A DNA stretch of 64,000 nt. Source: Erysipelotrichaceae bacterium UBA2227 (GTDB lineage: Bacteria; Bacillota_I; Bacilli_A; Erysipelotrichales; Erysipelotrichaceae). The translations under genes and the position numbers were made by a program. Below the pieces are notes generated by a model. It made no database searches. It was not told the origin of the DNA and worked only from the letters and a program-made list of their open reading frames with translations. This document shows positions 42,201 to 51,668 of the stretch, one piece after another (position 1 is the first letter of the stretch; every line of letters begins with the position of its first letter). The stretch lies in the NCBI GenBank assembly GCA_002348095.1, contig DDYT01000033.1, positions 766-64,765 of the forward strand, written 5' to 3'.

Positions 42201-42886
42201 TTACGATTCACGATATCACCAAACGTTATGAAATGGGCAGTAACATCGTCATGGCCGTGGATGGGATATCACTGGATATTCAGGAAGGGGAGTTTGTAGC
42301 GATCGTCGGACCGTCCGGTAGCGGTAAATCAACGCTGATGAACATCATCGGCTGTCTGGATGTCGTTACTTCCGGAACCTATGTTCTTAATAAAATCCCG
42401 ATTCAGGAATATGATCAGGATGAGTTAGCGGATATCCGCAATCAGCAGATTGGTTTTATTTTTCAACAGTTCAATCTGCTGCCCAGTTTTACAGCCATCG
42501 AAAACGTCATGATGCCCATGACCTATGCAAAAGTTACCAAGAAACAGCGGGAAATCAAAGCAGCTGAGTTGTTGAAATTGGTCGGTTTGGAAGACCGGAT
42601 GGATCACAAACCTACCGAACTTTCCGGCGGACAGCAGCAGCGTGTCTCAATTGCCAGAGCCTTGGCCAATTCCCCGGCCATCATTTTGGCGGATGAACCG
42701 ACCGGTGCATTGGATTCAAAAACCGGGAAAGAAGTGTTATCTTTACTGAAGAAACTGAACAATGACGGGAAAACGGTTATTGTAATTACTCATGATCACG
42801 AAGTCGCCCGTTTTGCCAACCGCGTGATCACACTGAAAGACGGCAAAGTCTTAACGGACCTGCCCATGGAGGAAGCATATGTTTAA
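42197..42886 (+). CDS. MacB-type ABC exporter ATPase
   Basis: A 229-aa ATPase with Walker A GPSGSGKST, Q-loop GFIFQQFNLLPSF, signature LSGGQQQRVSIARAL, Walker B IILADEPTGALD and H-loop ITHDHEV. It belongs to the LolD/MacB/YknY group that powers antimicrobial peptide or drug export. It overlaps the permease gene by 8 bases. Confidence 0.93.
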   Translation: MITIHDITKRYEMGSNIVMAVDGISLDIQEGEFVAIVGPSGSGKSTLMNIIGCLDVVTSGTYVLNKIPIQEYDQDELADIRNQQIGFIFQQFNLLPSFTAIENVMMPMTYAKVTKKQREIKAAELLKLVGLEDRMDHKPTELSGGQQQRVSIARALANSPAIILADEPTGALDSKTGKEVLSLLKKLNNDGKTVIVITHDHEVARFANRVITLKDGKVLTDLPMEEAYV

Positions 42887-44042
42887 AGAATATTTCGCAA
42901 TCGCTTTCCGTTCAGTCGTTGCGCATAAGATTCGGGCATTGCTGACGACTCTGGGCGTTGTCATCGGAGTCGCTTCCGTCATCCTGTTGATGTCCTTGGG
43001 CAACAGTGCCCGAACAGAGGCTGCCAACCAGATCCGCAGCATCGGTTCCAATCTGATTTACGTCAGTATTTCAGATCGTCAGGGAGCCTTGCCCAGAACC
43101 TGGCTGGATGAAATCCAGGACAAAGCAGAAATCACGGCTTTCTCTGAAATGATTTCCGGTCAGACCTCGTATCTGGTCGATGGTTCCAATGTCGATGTTT
43201 CGATCAGCGGTGTCAATCAGTACTACGGTTTTGTTTCGAGTCTGGATATGACCGGCGGACGGTTTTTAAATGAATTTGATGTCCAACACAATTTACCGGC
43301 GGTCGTCTTAGGGTCGAAAATCCCGGATTTGCTTTTCCCCAATCAGGAAGTGTTGGGAAATACTTTATATATCAAAGGAATGCCGTTTACAGTTGTAGGT
43401 ATCGTTGAACCGAGAGGTACCAATTTCAGCGGGGACAACGATATGATGATTTACATTCCGATTGATTTTGCCCGTACGATGTTTCCGATGGGCGGACGAT
43501 TTAAGACGTACTATATCACTGCGGCGTCGGAAGAAAATATCGATCTGACGATGAACCGGATAACGACCTATTTACAACGATATCTGCCTTCGTCCAATCA
43601 ATCCCGGATTTTCTCTCAATCCCAGATTCTGGGAGTTCTTGATACACTGATGGCATTACTGACAACACTTTTGTCCGGCATCGCATCAATATCACTGATT
43701 GTCGGGGGCATCGGCATCATGAATATCATGCTGGTCACGGTGCGTGAGCGGACCCGCGAAATTGGTATCCGAAAAGCACTGGGTGCCCGCCGCCGTCAGA
43801 TACTGATTCAGTTTTTGATCGAAGCGGTCATCATCACGACTCTTGGCGGTATCTTCGGACTGATCATCAGTTATATCGGTGCTCAGCTGATTACCTCCAT
43901 CACCGACTTCAATGTCGTGCTGGGCTGGGATGCCGTATTGCTGTCGTTGGTATTCTCCATAACGATCGGTGTCATTTTCGGAATTTACCCGGCGATGCAA
44001 GCCAGCAAACTGGAACCGGTCGAAGCCTTACGTTTTGAATAA
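42879..44042 (+). CDS. MacB-type ABC exporter permease
   Basis: A 387-aa permease with one N-terminal helix, a large extracellular MacB periplasmic-core domain (about 45-240), then three helices and the FtsX-like C-terminal segment. RTREIGIRKALGARRRQILIQFLIEA and IYPAMQASKLEPVEALRFE are typical. With the fusion protein and ATPase it forms a YknWXYZ/MacAB-like efflux system for peptides or macrolides; the substrate is not known. Confidence 0.9.
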   Translation: MFKEYFAIAFRSVVAHKIRALLTTLGVVIGVASVILLMSLGNSARTEAANQIRSIGSNLIYVSISDRQGALPRTWLDEIQDKAEITAFSEMISGQTSYLVDGSNVDVSISGVNQYYGFVSSLDMTGGRFLNEFDVQHNLPAVVLGSKIPDLLFPNQEVLGNTLYIKGMPFTVVGIVEPRGTNFSGDNDMMIYIPIDFARTMFPMGGRFKTYYITAASEENIDLTMNRITTYLQRYLPSSNQSRIFSQSQILGVLDTLMALLTTLLSGIASISLIVGGIGIMNIMLVTVRERTREIGIRKALGARRRQILIQFLIEAVIITTLGGIFGLIISYIGAQLITSITDFNVVLGWDAVLLSLVFSITIGVIFGIYPAMQASKLEPVEALRFE

Positions 44043-44045
44043 AGA

Positions 44046-44073
44046 AAAGGAGAATCAAGCGATTCTCCTTTTA
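44046..44073. terminator. Bidirectional terminator between the two exporter operons
   Basis: Perfect 12-base stem AAAAGGAGAATC / GATTCTCCTTTT with a 4-base loop; it serves the plus-strand MacB operon and the minus-strand ABC operon. Confidence 0.92.
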
Positions 44074-44074
44074 A

Positions 44075-45730
44075 TCAGCTGATTTCGTCGAAGCGGACCC
44101 GAGCGATCATTTTGGTCGCAACGATCGAGATCAATGTCAGAACGACCATGACGATGAAAGTGCCCGGAGCGAAAATCCGATAGTCGAAATTGAATGTTAA
44201 TGCGATCCAACCCAGCAGATAAGCCAAACCGAAGGAGGGGATCATGGTAAACAGAAAGTTGATATTCTGTTTGACTGCCGCCTGCTCGGTCTCCCACACC
44301 AGTTTGGGGTGAATGACATCGACGATGATCGAAACGTAATTGATAAACAATGAACCAAGAACAGCCATGACCACAAAAATCGCAAGGATATACCAAGGTG
44401 CTTTCAGAAACAGTGCGGCGGGTATCGCAGTCAGAGCCAGACCGATCAATGAAAGAAGAAATCCGCTCATACTCTTGGCATGTAACTGATCCACGATTTC
44501 CATCGGGATCATTTTCATGAAGTAGACATGCTGACCTTCCCGCGAGATGGCGGTGGCACTGACCATGTTCATGCTGCCCATGATCAGTCCGAAACTGACT
44601 CCAAAGGCGGATGCCAGCGATATGGCCATCGTACTGCTCCAAGGAATGGACAGAATTAAAGCAAACAGGTCTTCTTCCTCTGGAAAGGCTGCGGTCATGA
44701 TGATAAACAAGACAGGAATCAAAACATTGACAGACACACAGTTCATCAGATAAATCGGAGTTCGAAACAACAGCCGAAGTTCCTTCATCAGGTAGGTGAT
44801 GATCGCCTTTTGAGATCGTGTCGAACGTGAAAAGTCTTTGCTTGAAAGCTGACGCCGTGACGAGGATGTCTCATTGATACCGATCACCCCACGGAAGTAC
44901 AGCAACTGGGAAATAAGCAAAAATCCGACGAAGATAAGTGCAGTGATGGCCAGTGAAATGAGCAACTGAACGATATCGATGTTGACCACGGCGGCAATCG
45001 CAAATGGAATATTGGGTATAAATGACTGAAATAAGGCAATCAGCGAGTTATTGCCCTCGATAAGCAGTCTGATCAAATCACCTTCGGTAACCGTCGACAA
45101 TCCGGCCAGAGCATAATTTAGCCATAGGGCAAACACCAACGCTATACCCCCGGAAATCATGTTGAAGAAATCACGGTTTTTCGCAAAGGGAATGAGCCAC
45201 ATGATGAGCATGATGATCAGTCCGGCCAACACCAGCGGTATGATCGGTAATATCAGAAAGACGACCAGCACATAAACATAAAACAGGATATCCGGTGATG
45301 TAGCCCGGGCATAGCCGGAAATGACCGGAATAAAGAATAAAGCCAAGGTGATATACTCATATATCAGTGTGACCGTAAATTTTGAAAGCAGGATATCGAT
45401 AGGTGTCAGAGGCAAGGCCAACAGGGTTTCATTATCCCTGGAAAAATAAAATACGGCAGGAATGAGAAATATGCCAAAAAAGAAAATCATCAGTGCCAGC
45501 GAGTTGAGTAAAAGGGCAACGATGACCCCGGACTGCTGAAAGGGTGCCAACAAGGCAACAGCATCGATCGTTAAAAAATGCAGCATGACCAGCGTCGGTA
45601 AAAAAGCCACGATCATCAGCAGCAGAAAACCGTAAAGTAATAACTTCGAAGATTTTTTGCGTTTTCCTTGATCGACCATGCTGAAGGTGTTCTTCAGCAT
45701 CGCGAAGATCAGTGATTTCAGTTTATGCAT
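44075..45730 (-). CDS. Large ABC exporter permease
   Basis: A 551-aa membrane protein with about twelve hydrophobic helices, of the putative ABC-exporter permease type paired with a single ATPase. The motif DNETLLALPLTPIDILLSKF is typical of these proteins. ATG 45730 (minus) overlaps the ATPase end by 8 bases, with GAGGTC as ribosome site; ATG 45745 lies within the ATPase gene upstream of that site. The substrate is unknown. Confidence 0.82.
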   Translation of the reverse strand: MHKLKSLIFAMLKNTFSMVDQGKRKKSSKLLLYGFLLLMIVAFLPTLVMLHFLTIDAVALLAPFQQSGVIVALLLNSLALMIFFFGIFLIPAVFYFSRDNETLLALPLTPIDILLSKFTVTLIYEYITLALFFIPVISGYARATSPDILFYVYVLVVFLILPIIPLVLAGLIIMLIMWLIPFAKNRDFFNMISGGIALVFALWLNYALAGLSTVTEGDLIRLLIEGNNSLIALFQSFIPNIPFAIAAVVNIDIVQLLISLAITALIFVGFLLISQLLYFRGVIGINETSSSRRQLSSKDFSRSTRSQKAIITYLMKELRLLFRTPIYLMNCVSVNVLIPVLFIIMTAAFPEEEDLFALILSIPWSSTMAISLASAFGVSFGLIMGSMNMVSATAISREGQHVYFMKMIPMEIVDQLHAKSMSGFLLSLIGLALTAIPAALFLKAPWYILAIFVVMAVLGSLFINYVSIIVDVIHPKLVWETEQAAVKQNINFLFTMIPSFGLAYLLGWIALTFNFDYRIFAPGTFIVMVVLTLISIVATKMIARVRFDEIS

Positions 45731-46448
45731 TTTTCGTGACCTCAAGGAAAATCTCTTCCAGCGACATGTTCTCGTGATAATCTTTTTTCAACTCTTCCAA
45801 TGTACCGAAGAAAGCGATTTTCCCTTTGTTGATGATGGCCACTTTGTGGCAAAGTTTCTCAGCAACTTCCAATACATGGGTCGAGAAGAATACAGTCTTT
45901 CCTTGCTGGGCAACTTTTCTCATCATTTCCTTTAAGGCAAAGGCGGATTGCGGATCCAATCCGGTCAATGGTTCATCCAAAATCCAAATGCTCGGATCAT
46001 GAACGAGAACGCCCATCACAACGATTTTCTGACGCATCCCATGAGAATATGACAGAATCTTATCATTGAGGGCATGTTCCATCTCGAAAAGTTTCGCCAA
46101 GTCACTGATCCGCGTGCGGCGGGACTGTGAATCAACTTCGTAAATATCCGCCATCAGATTGAGATACTCCAGACCTTTCAGACGAAGGAAAATATCTGGA
46201 TTGTCCGGAACAAAACCAAACTGCTTCTTTGCCATGATCGGATTTTTGCGAATGTCATATCCGTTGAGTGAAATGTTTCCGGTATCAGCATTCAAAATAC
46301 CGGTAATCATTTTCAGCGTTGTCGTCTTTCCGGCTCCGTTGGGACCGATAAATCCGACGATCTGACCGTCTTCGACAGCCAAAGAGACATTATCGACGGC
46401 TTTGACCTTTCCGTTGTAGACTTTTGTCACATTTTGAATATTAATCAT
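45723..46448 (-). CDS. ABC exporter ATPase
   Basis: A 241-aa ATPase: Walker A GPNGAGKTTT, signature LSYSHGMRQKIVV (a degenerate form of LSGGQ), Walker B IWILDEPLTGLDP, switch histidine in STHVLEV. The signature is of the type seen in exporter ATPases such as EcsA/YtrB relatives. It is translated with the permease that follows. AGGAGAA precedes ATG 46448. Confidence 0.9.
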   Translation of the reverse strand: MINIQNVTKVYNGKVKAVDNVSLAVEDGQIVGFIGPNGAGKTTTLKMITGILNADTGNISLNGYDIRKNPIMAKKQFGFVPDNPDIFLRLKGLEYLNLMADIYEVDSQSRRTRISDLAKLFEMEHALNDKILSYSHGMRQKIVVMGVLVHDPSIWILDEPLTGLDPQSAFALKEMMRKVAQQGKTVFFSTHVLEVAEKLCHKVAIINKGKIAFFGTLEELKKDYHENMSLEEIFLEVTKNA

Positions 46449-46474
46449 ATGTTGTTCTCCTATTCACAAATCTC

Positions 46475-46503
46475 ATTTTAGTACAAACTTATCCGATAAA
46501 CAA
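46475..46503 (-). promoter_or_regulatory. Promoter of the minus-strand ABC exporter
   Basis: On the minus strand TTGTTT (46503-46498) and TAAAAT (46480-46475), spacer 17. The -35 lies inside the end of uppP. Confidence 0.55.
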
Positions 46504-47295
46504 GAGGGTGAAGATTCCGATGCACACACAGTAATAGGCAAAATAGTGTAATTTTCGCTTTAAAAGAACGATTTTGAAGAGTTTGATTGCATAGTATGTC
46601 ACAACACCGCTAATGACCATGGCGATCATATAGGGGATAAAAAGTGACCCGAAGTCCGGATTTGCGAGCATATCCGGAATACCGCCCAAGATGACGACCA
46701 GAGCGATCGGAATAAACATCAGAAAGGCAAAGCGCATGGAAGTGTCGGTGTCATACCCCTGAATCAAAGAAGCCGCATTGGTCGAGCCGCTGCGCGATAC
46801 ACCGGGCAGAAGGGCAACGGCTTGAGCCAATCCAGTCAGAAATGCATTTTTAAAGCCAAATTCCTTTGACGTTTTTTTAGGCCGTATCCGTGATGCAATA
46901 TACAGTATGAGTGCGGTATATAACAGGAAAGCTCCCGCAAACTTCGGTGAGTTCAAAGAGGCTTCCAAAGTGTCTTTAAACAGAAGACCGATCACAGCGG
47001 CCGGTATGGTCGCAACGATCAGCTTAAGACCGTATAAGAAATACGGCTGCTTTTGTTTGGTCGGTTTTATGAAATAGCCCAATCCCAAGATGAAGAGATC
47101 CTTGATATCTTTAAAATAATAGATGATGATGGCAACCAAAGATCCGGCATGCAAAAGGATCTCCAAGGTGGCATCCGTGGTTTGTAAACCGAACAAATGC
47201 TTGGCAATGACCAGATGACCGGAAGATGAAACCGGAATCGGTTCCGTGATGCCCTGGATGATGGCTAGAACGATAAATACAAATAAGTTTTCCAT
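46489..47295 (-). CDS. uppP: Undecaprenyl-diphosphatase
   Basis: Integral membrane enzyme that recycles the cell-wall lipid carrier, giving low-level bacitracin resistance (BacA type). EPIPVSSSGHLVI near the N-terminus and LLPGVSRSGSTNAASLI in the middle are the two active-site motifs. 268 aa with about eight helices. It starts 2 bases after trpS, so the two are co-transcribed. Confidence 0.95.
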   Translation of the reverse strand: MENLFVFIVLAIIQGITEPIPVSSSGHLVIAKHLFGLQTTDATLEILLHAGSLVAIIIYYFKDIKDLFILGLGYFIKPTKQKQPYFLYGLKLIVATIPAAVIGLLFKDTLEASLNSPKFAGAFLLYTALILYIASRIRPKKTSKEFGFKNAFLTGLAQAVALLPGVSRSGSTNAASLIQGYDTDTSMRFAFLMFIPIALVVILGGIPDMLANPDFGSLFIPYMIAMVISGVVTYYAIKLFKIVLLKRKLHYFAYYCVCIGIFTLLFIG

Positions 47296-47297
47296 AG

Positions 47298-48290
47298 TTA
47301 CCTCTTAAAGATTTCCAGTCCCACTTTATGCTGAACTTTCTTTAGCTTTCTAGAAGCGATTGCTTGCGCTTTAAGTTTCCCTTCATATAACGTTTTTTCC
47401 AATAAATCGGTTGACACGATCTCATGATACCGCTTCTGGATAGGCTCGAGCAGTTCAATGATCGCATCCGAAACGACACTCTTAAACTCGCCGTAGTTGA
47501 GATGTCCGACTTCAGGCAATACCGCTTCAACCGTCGTACTTTTGCACGATGCCAGAATCTGCAGAAGATTGGCGATTCCGGGTTGTTCTTTCGGATCAAA
47601 ATTTACTTTCCCGATTGAGTCGGTCACGGCAGAAGCCACTTTTTTGCGAATGACGGCTGGCTCATCGAGCATGTAAATGACACCTTTGTCCTGATGGTCG
47701 GACTTGCTCATTTTTTTCAGCGGATCAGACAGCGACATGATCCGGGCTCCGACTTTCGGAATCAGCGGTTCAGGCACTTTAAACGTAGGTGAATAACGGT
47801 TATTGAATCGTTCGGCGATATCTCTAGCGATTTCAACATGCTGTTTCTGATCATCGCCGACCGGAACATAATCCGGATCATAAATCAGGATATCCGCGGC
47901 CATCAGTGTCGGGTACGTATAGAAACCGACCGTAAGGGCATTTTCACCCTTGGCCATTTTGTCTTTATATTGGGTCATGCGGTTCATTTCACCCAGATAA
48001 CTGTTGCATGCCAAAATAAATCCGAGCTGTGCATGTTCCATGACATCGGACTGTAAAAAAATGATCGACCGCTGCGGATCAAGTCCGGATGCCAGATACA
48101 GAGCTACCGCATCTTTAAGATACTGTCGAAGTTCTTTGGGATCCTGATAGACAGTAATGCAGTGAAGATTGGCGATAAATACGACCATCTCGTATTCGTC
48201 CTGATAATTGACAAAATTGCGCAGTGCACCAAGATAGTTTCCTAACGTCAGTTCGCCGCTTGGCTTTATGCCGCTTAACATTCGTTTCAT
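47298..48290 (-). CDS. trpS: Tryptophanyl-tRNA synthetase
   Basis: Class I synthetase, 330 aa. HIGH-like motif SGELTLGNYLGAL, TYPTLMAADILIY, and KMSKS in PLKKMSKSDHQ. The start is ATG 48290 (minus) or 48293, after AGGAGG at 48304-48299; longer in-frame versions would translate the T-box leader and are rejected. Expression is T-box-controlled, and uppP follows on the same transcript. Confidence 0.96.
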   Translation of the reverse strand: MKRMLSGIKPSGELTLGNYLGALRNFVNYQDEYEMVVFIANLHCITVYQDPKELRQYLKDAVALYLASGLDPQRSIIFLQSDVMEHAQLGFILACNSYLGEMNRMTQYKDKMAKGENALTVGFYTYPTLMAADILIYDPDYVPVGDDQKQHVEIARDIAERFNNRYSPTFKVPEPLIPKVGARIMSLSDPLKKMSKSDHQDKGVIYMLDEPAVIRKKVASAVTDSIGKVNFDPKEQPGIANLLQILASCKSTTVEAVLPEVGHLNYGEFKSVVSDAIIELLEPIQKRYHEIVSTDLLEKTLYEGKLKAQAIASRKLKKVQHKVGLEIFKR

Positions 48291-48302
48291 CATGTTTCCT
48301 CC

Positions 48303-48526
48303 TGAAAATAAAAAAAGCGCCCTGATGAAGGGACGCTGATTGCGCGGTACCACCCAACTTACTCTTACGAGTCGCTTGTGCGGGATAACGGTTTCCGCCG
48401 GTGAACGACTGACGCCGCTCACAACTCCAAAAGCCCAATTCATACCGCAGCTTGTGACAAATTTCCACCGTCATTGTCTCTCTAGAAGCAAGAATGCGAT
48501 ACTACTTCCTTTTTTCTTTGTTATTG
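48303..48526 (-). ncRNA. T-box leader of trpS (specifier TGG, tryptophan)
   Basis: Read on the minus strand, the T-box GGGTGGTACCGCG lies at 48355-48343. A terminator hairpin follows (AGCGTCC / GGGCGCT, 48337-48316) with a T run. In stem I the triplet at the position equivalent to ACC in thrS is TGG (48437-48435), followed by a purine, matching tryptophan. Confidence 0.9.
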
Positions 48527-48530
48527 ACTC

Positions 48531-48560
48531 TATTTAAGCACTTTTCTTCGGTTTAATCAA
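48531..48560 (-). promoter_or_regulatory. Promoter of trpS inside the permease end
   Basis: On the minus strand TTGATT (48560-48555) and TAAATA (48536-48531), spacer 18. Most of it lies in the last codons of the upstream permease gene. Confidence 0.5.
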
Positions 48561-49895
48561 GAGTCCGGCACCGATTCCGATCAATGAAATTACAAAATAC
48601 ATATTGAACTTAGGTGCACTGAAACCGCCGTAAATAACGATCAAAGCACCAAGGACTGCCAGTATTGGAACAATATAGCCGTTTAGGACGGACAGATTGT
48701 CTTCTTTGGCTTTCTTAATAACGCCAACGTACAGCATGACATAAAACACATAAGTCAGTACGATCGGCAGTCCGTCGATTTCCAAACCTTCAAACATGGT
48801 CAGACCATACTGAACGACACCGCTGGTACTTAAGAAGTGCAAAACCAGCCAGATGAGGCTTATAAAGAAGGTAGCCAATGCAGAGGCCAGTGGGATATCA
48901 AATCTCTTATTCAATACGGCTAATTGCTTATGGAAAGGCAGTTCTTCACGTAGTGCCAGGGCATAGGGCAATCGGATATAGCCCAGGATCAGGCCGTTGA
49001 AAGTTCCCAGAATCGATATGACGACAAATACGTATATGATTTTCGGCCCCCAAGCGCCGAAGAACATCGTCGCTGCCTGACCAACCGCTGCGTTTCCAAG
49101 TTCCATCACGGTGTCTGCACCAAGGACGGAAGTCAAGCCGATGGTGTATGCCAAATAAACGACCATGATCAGCACCGGCGCAAAGGTAAGAGCTAAAGGA
49201 AGATTGCGTTTGGGATTTTTGATTTCATGTGCCACAGAAGGGGCGACGAGCCAGCCGTCATACGCAAAGGCAATCGATATCAAAGCGACAAATAATCCGC
49301 TCATCGCTCCACCGGTCGATGCAGCTTGCACTGCGACCACCGGATCCCCCAAGATCAAGCCGAACAAGGCGAGTACGACCAATGCCGATACCTTGGCTAC
49401 CAGAGCAAAGGATTGGAATTTACCGGCCGATTTGGTAGCGAAACTGTTGAAAACGAAGAATACGACCATCAGCCCGACGGTCAGTACCCATGAGAAAACG
49501 GTAAACTCCCCGGATGAAAACGGTCCGGGTGCGCCAAAGAGTACCAGGATGTAACTTGCGGCCACCCAGGCGATGATGGCAACCAGAGCCGGATAATAAA
49601 ACATGACCTGAAACCAGCCCGCCAGATATCCGAGGGTTTTCCCCCAGGCCAGCTCACTGTACGTGATGATTCCGCCGATCATATCTTCTTTTTTGGCGTA
49701 CTGAGCAATGGTCAATCCGCCAAAGATGATGCCGACGGCTCCAAGTATCCATCCCAAAGAACTAAGCAAGACATTTCCTTCGACCGCACGCAGAATATCG
49801 TCGGTTTTAAAGAAAATGCCGGATCCGATGACGATGCCCGCAATCATCGCAACTGTAGTCAAAAGACCAAACTTCCGTTGTTGTTGTGAGTCCAT
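48534..49895 (-). CDS. APC-family amino-acid permease
   Basis: A 453-aa transporter with about twelve helices. The N-terminal helix GIVIGSGIFFKTDDI carries the glycine-rich substrate motif of the APC superfamily, and FAYDGWLVAPSVAHEIKNPKRNLP is the helix-6 region. Substrate is uncertain: it may be a serine/threonine-type exchanger, and its place before trpS is not enough to call it a tryptophan carrier. AAAGGGAG precedes ATG 49895. Confidence 0.85.
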   Translation of the reverse strand: MDSQQQRKFGLLTTVAMIAGIVIGSGIFFKTDDILRAVEGNVLLSSLGWILGAVGIIFGGLTIAQYAKKEDMIGGIITYSELAWGKTLGYLAGWFQVMFYYPALVAIIAWVAASYILVLFGAPGPFSSGEFTVFSWVLTVGLMVVFFVFNSFATKSAGKFQSFALVAKVSALVVLALFGLILGDPVVAVQAASTGGAMSGLFVALISIAFAYDGWLVAPSVAHEIKNPKRNLPLALTFAPVLIMVVYLAYTIGLTSVLGADTVMELGNAAVGQAATMFFGAWGPKIIYVFVVISILGTFNGLILGYIRLPYALALREELPFHKQLAVLNKRFDIPLASALATFFISLIWLVLHFLSTSGVVQYGLTMFEGLEIDGLPIVLTYVFYVMLYVGVIKKAKEDNLSVLNGYIVPILAVLGALIVIYGGFSAPKFNMYFVISLIGIGAGLLIKPKKSA

Positions 49896-49945
49896 GAATT
49901 TCTCCCTTTTGAAATTGTTTTCAAAACATGAAAACTTACTGAAAA

Positions 49946-49974
49946 TAATAAAGTGTAAACGCTATTTTTGTCAA
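49946..49974 (-). promoter_or_regulatory. Promoter of the amino-acid permease
   Basis: On the minus strand TTGACA (49974-49969) and TTATTA (49951-49946), spacer 17. The spx-like gene diverges from the same gap. Confidence 0.65.
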
Positions 49975-50005
49975 GTAGTATCTTTTATTCTTAGGATTTA
50001 TCGTA

Positions 50006-50011
50006 TATAAT
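50006..50011 (+). promoter_or_regulatory. -10 element of the spx-like gene
   Basis: TATAAT at 50006-50011, 24 bases before the start codon; no good -35 is visible (TTTTAT at the right distance). Confidence 0.5.
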
Positions 50012-50034
50012 AGGAGGACAAGGAGGTTTAAAGC

Positions 50035-50466
50035 ATGATCGTTGTCTACACATCTCCTGGCTGTGCTTCCTGCCGTAAAGTTAAACAGTGGCTAAAAGAC
50101 CGCAATCTTAAGTTCATCGAAAAAAATATATTTACCACCTTACTGAATGAGAGCGAGATCAAGCATCTGCTGATGCGCTCGGAGAACGGTACGGAAGATA
50201 TTATCTCGAAACGTTCGAAAGTCATTCAAGAACTGAAAATCGATTTAGATGAACTGTCGATGAGTGCTTTGGTCAAGTTTATCCAGAACAACCCATCGGT
50301 TCTCAAACGTCCGATTATCCTGAATGAACGGAGCTTCTTGGTCGGTTACGACGAAGAGGAGATTGGTGCATTCGTACCGCCGGAACTGCGCAATATTGCC
50401 AAAGCCAATTGCAGTCCGAGCTGTCCGAATTTCTGCACGTGCGGAGAAGTCCGTCAAGAGAATTAA
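50035..50466 (+). CDS. Spx/ArsC-family regulator with a Cys-rich tail
   Basis: A 143-aa thioredoxin-fold protein. The redox switch CASC (Cys10, Cys13), SKRSKVIQEL and KRPIILNERSFLVGYDEEEIGAF match Spx, which binds RNA polymerase alpha subunit under disulfide stress. The C-terminus departs from Bacillus Spx by a tail with four cysteines (126, 130, 134, 136: C-x3-C-x3-C-x-C). The tail could bind a metal or add a redox input. AGGAGG precedes ATG 50035. Confidence 0.82.
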   Translation: MIVVYTSPGCASCRKVKQWLKDRNLKFIEKNIFTTLLNESEIKHLLMRSENGTEDIISKRSKVIQELKIDLDELSMSALVKFIQNNPSVLKRPIILNERSFLVGYDEEEIGAFVPPELRNIAKANCSPSCPNFCTCGEVRQEN

Positions 50467-50467
50467 G

Positions 50468-50493
50468 GCTATGATGTTTCATAGCTTTTTTTT
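50468..50493 (+). terminator. Terminator after the spx-like gene
   Basis: GCTATGA / TCATAGC stem, loop TGTT, eight T. Confidence 0.88.
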
Positions 50494-50497
50494 ATTG

Positions 50498-50506
50498 TGA
50501 TATAAT
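50498..50506 (+). promoter_or_regulatory. Extended -10 promoter of mnmA
   Basis: TGATATAAT (50498-50506), 20 bases before the start codon. Confidence 0.6.
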
Positions 50507-50525
50507 AGACTCGTTGAGGTAAAAT

Positions 50526-51668
50526 ATGAGAATTTTGGTCGGACTATCCGGCGGTGTCGATTCGGCAGTCGCCGCTTACATTTTGAAAAAACAGGGACAT
50601 GATGTGACCTGTGCTTTTATGCGCAATTGGGATGCTTATGCCAACAATGATATCCTGGGCAACCCTGCCGGCGGACTTGATGATGTGTGTCCTCAGGAAG
50701 AAGATTATCTTGATGCGAAAAAGGTAGCAGATAAACTCGGACTGCCTTTGCTGCGTGTTGATTTTGTCAAGGAGTACTGGGATGATGTGTTTTCGGTGTT
50801 TCTTGAAGAAACGAAAAAAGGACGGACACCTAATCCAGACATATTATGCAATCGCCATATTAAGTTCAATGCGTTTTTTAACTATGCGAAACATCTGGGG
50901 TTTGATTGGGTTGCGACCGGTCATTATGCCCGTGTCGTTCATAAAGAAGGCAAAGACTCGATCCTGCTCAGAGGTCTCGATGCCAACAAGGATCAGACAT
51001 ATTTTCTTGTACAGGTTCCTCAACAGGCATTGAATCATACATTGTTTCCGGTTGGTGAACTGAATAAAACCGAAGTACGGAAAATTGCACTTGAGTTGGA
51101 TCTTGCAGTGGCTCAGAAGAAAGACTCGACCGGGATCTGCTTTATCGGAGAGCGTCATTTCCGTGAGTTTCTGCATAATTACATTCCGAAAACCCCGGGA
51201 ATGATCATGGATGTCGATTCAAGGAAAGTCCTTGGTGAACATCACGGCGTAATGTTTTATACGATCGGACAACGCAAAGGCTTAGGTGTCGGCGGTGTTG
51301 AAGGTCCTTGGTTTGTGGTACATAAACAGTTGGATACCAATACACTTTATGTAGCTGCCAAAGAAGATAACGAATGGCTCAAGAGCGATGAATGTCATGT
51401 GTCGCGGATCAACTGGTTTGGGCCGTTGCCTGATCAGAAGCTGAAGTGCACTGCGAAGTTTCGCTACCGTCAGAAAGATCATCCGGTCACACTGCACGTT
51501 GAAAATGAGAAGATCATCGTCTGTTACGATGTTCCGATCGCTTCGGTCACTGTGGGGCAGGAAGCAGTGTTTTATCAAGGGGATGTCTGTTTGGGTGGCG
51601 GAGTCATTGATGAAACATTTTATCAGGGAGTTACCATGAGTGAAAGAATTGCAAGGGGGAAACCATGA
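50526..51668 (+). CDS. mnmA: tRNA-specific 2-thiouridylase MnmA
   Basis: Thiolates uridine-34 of tRNA for Lys, Glu and Gln. The PP-loop GLSGGVDSAVAAYIL, NPDILCNRHIKF with the first catalytic cysteine, DSTGICFIGERHF with the second, and the C-terminal beta-barrel domain are all present. 380 aa. It overlaps the CPBP protease gene by 4 bases. Confidence 0.96.
   Translation: MRILVGLSGGVDSAVAAYILKKQGHDVTCAFMRNWDAYANNDILGNPAGGLDDVCPQEEDYLDAKKVADKLGLPLLRVDFVKEYWDDVFSVFLEETKKGRTPNPDILCNRHIKFNAFFNYAKHLGFDWVATGHYARVVHKEGKDSILLRGLDANKDQTYFLVQVPQQALNHTLFPVGELNKTEVRKIALELDLAVAQKKDSTGICFIGERHFREFLHNYIPKTPGMIMDVDSRKVLGEHHGVMFYTIGQRKGLGVGGVEGPWFVVHKQLDTNTLYVAAKEDNEWLKSDECHVSRINWFGPLPDQKLKCTAKFRYRQKDHPVTLHVENEKIIVCYDVPIASVTVGQEAVFYQGDVCLGGGVIDETFYQGVTMSERIARGKP

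Noticed and set aside
48294..48443. A 50-residue N-terminal extension of trpS
   Set aside because: The extension is the T-box leader read in frame; the real site AGGAGG lies just before 48293/48290.
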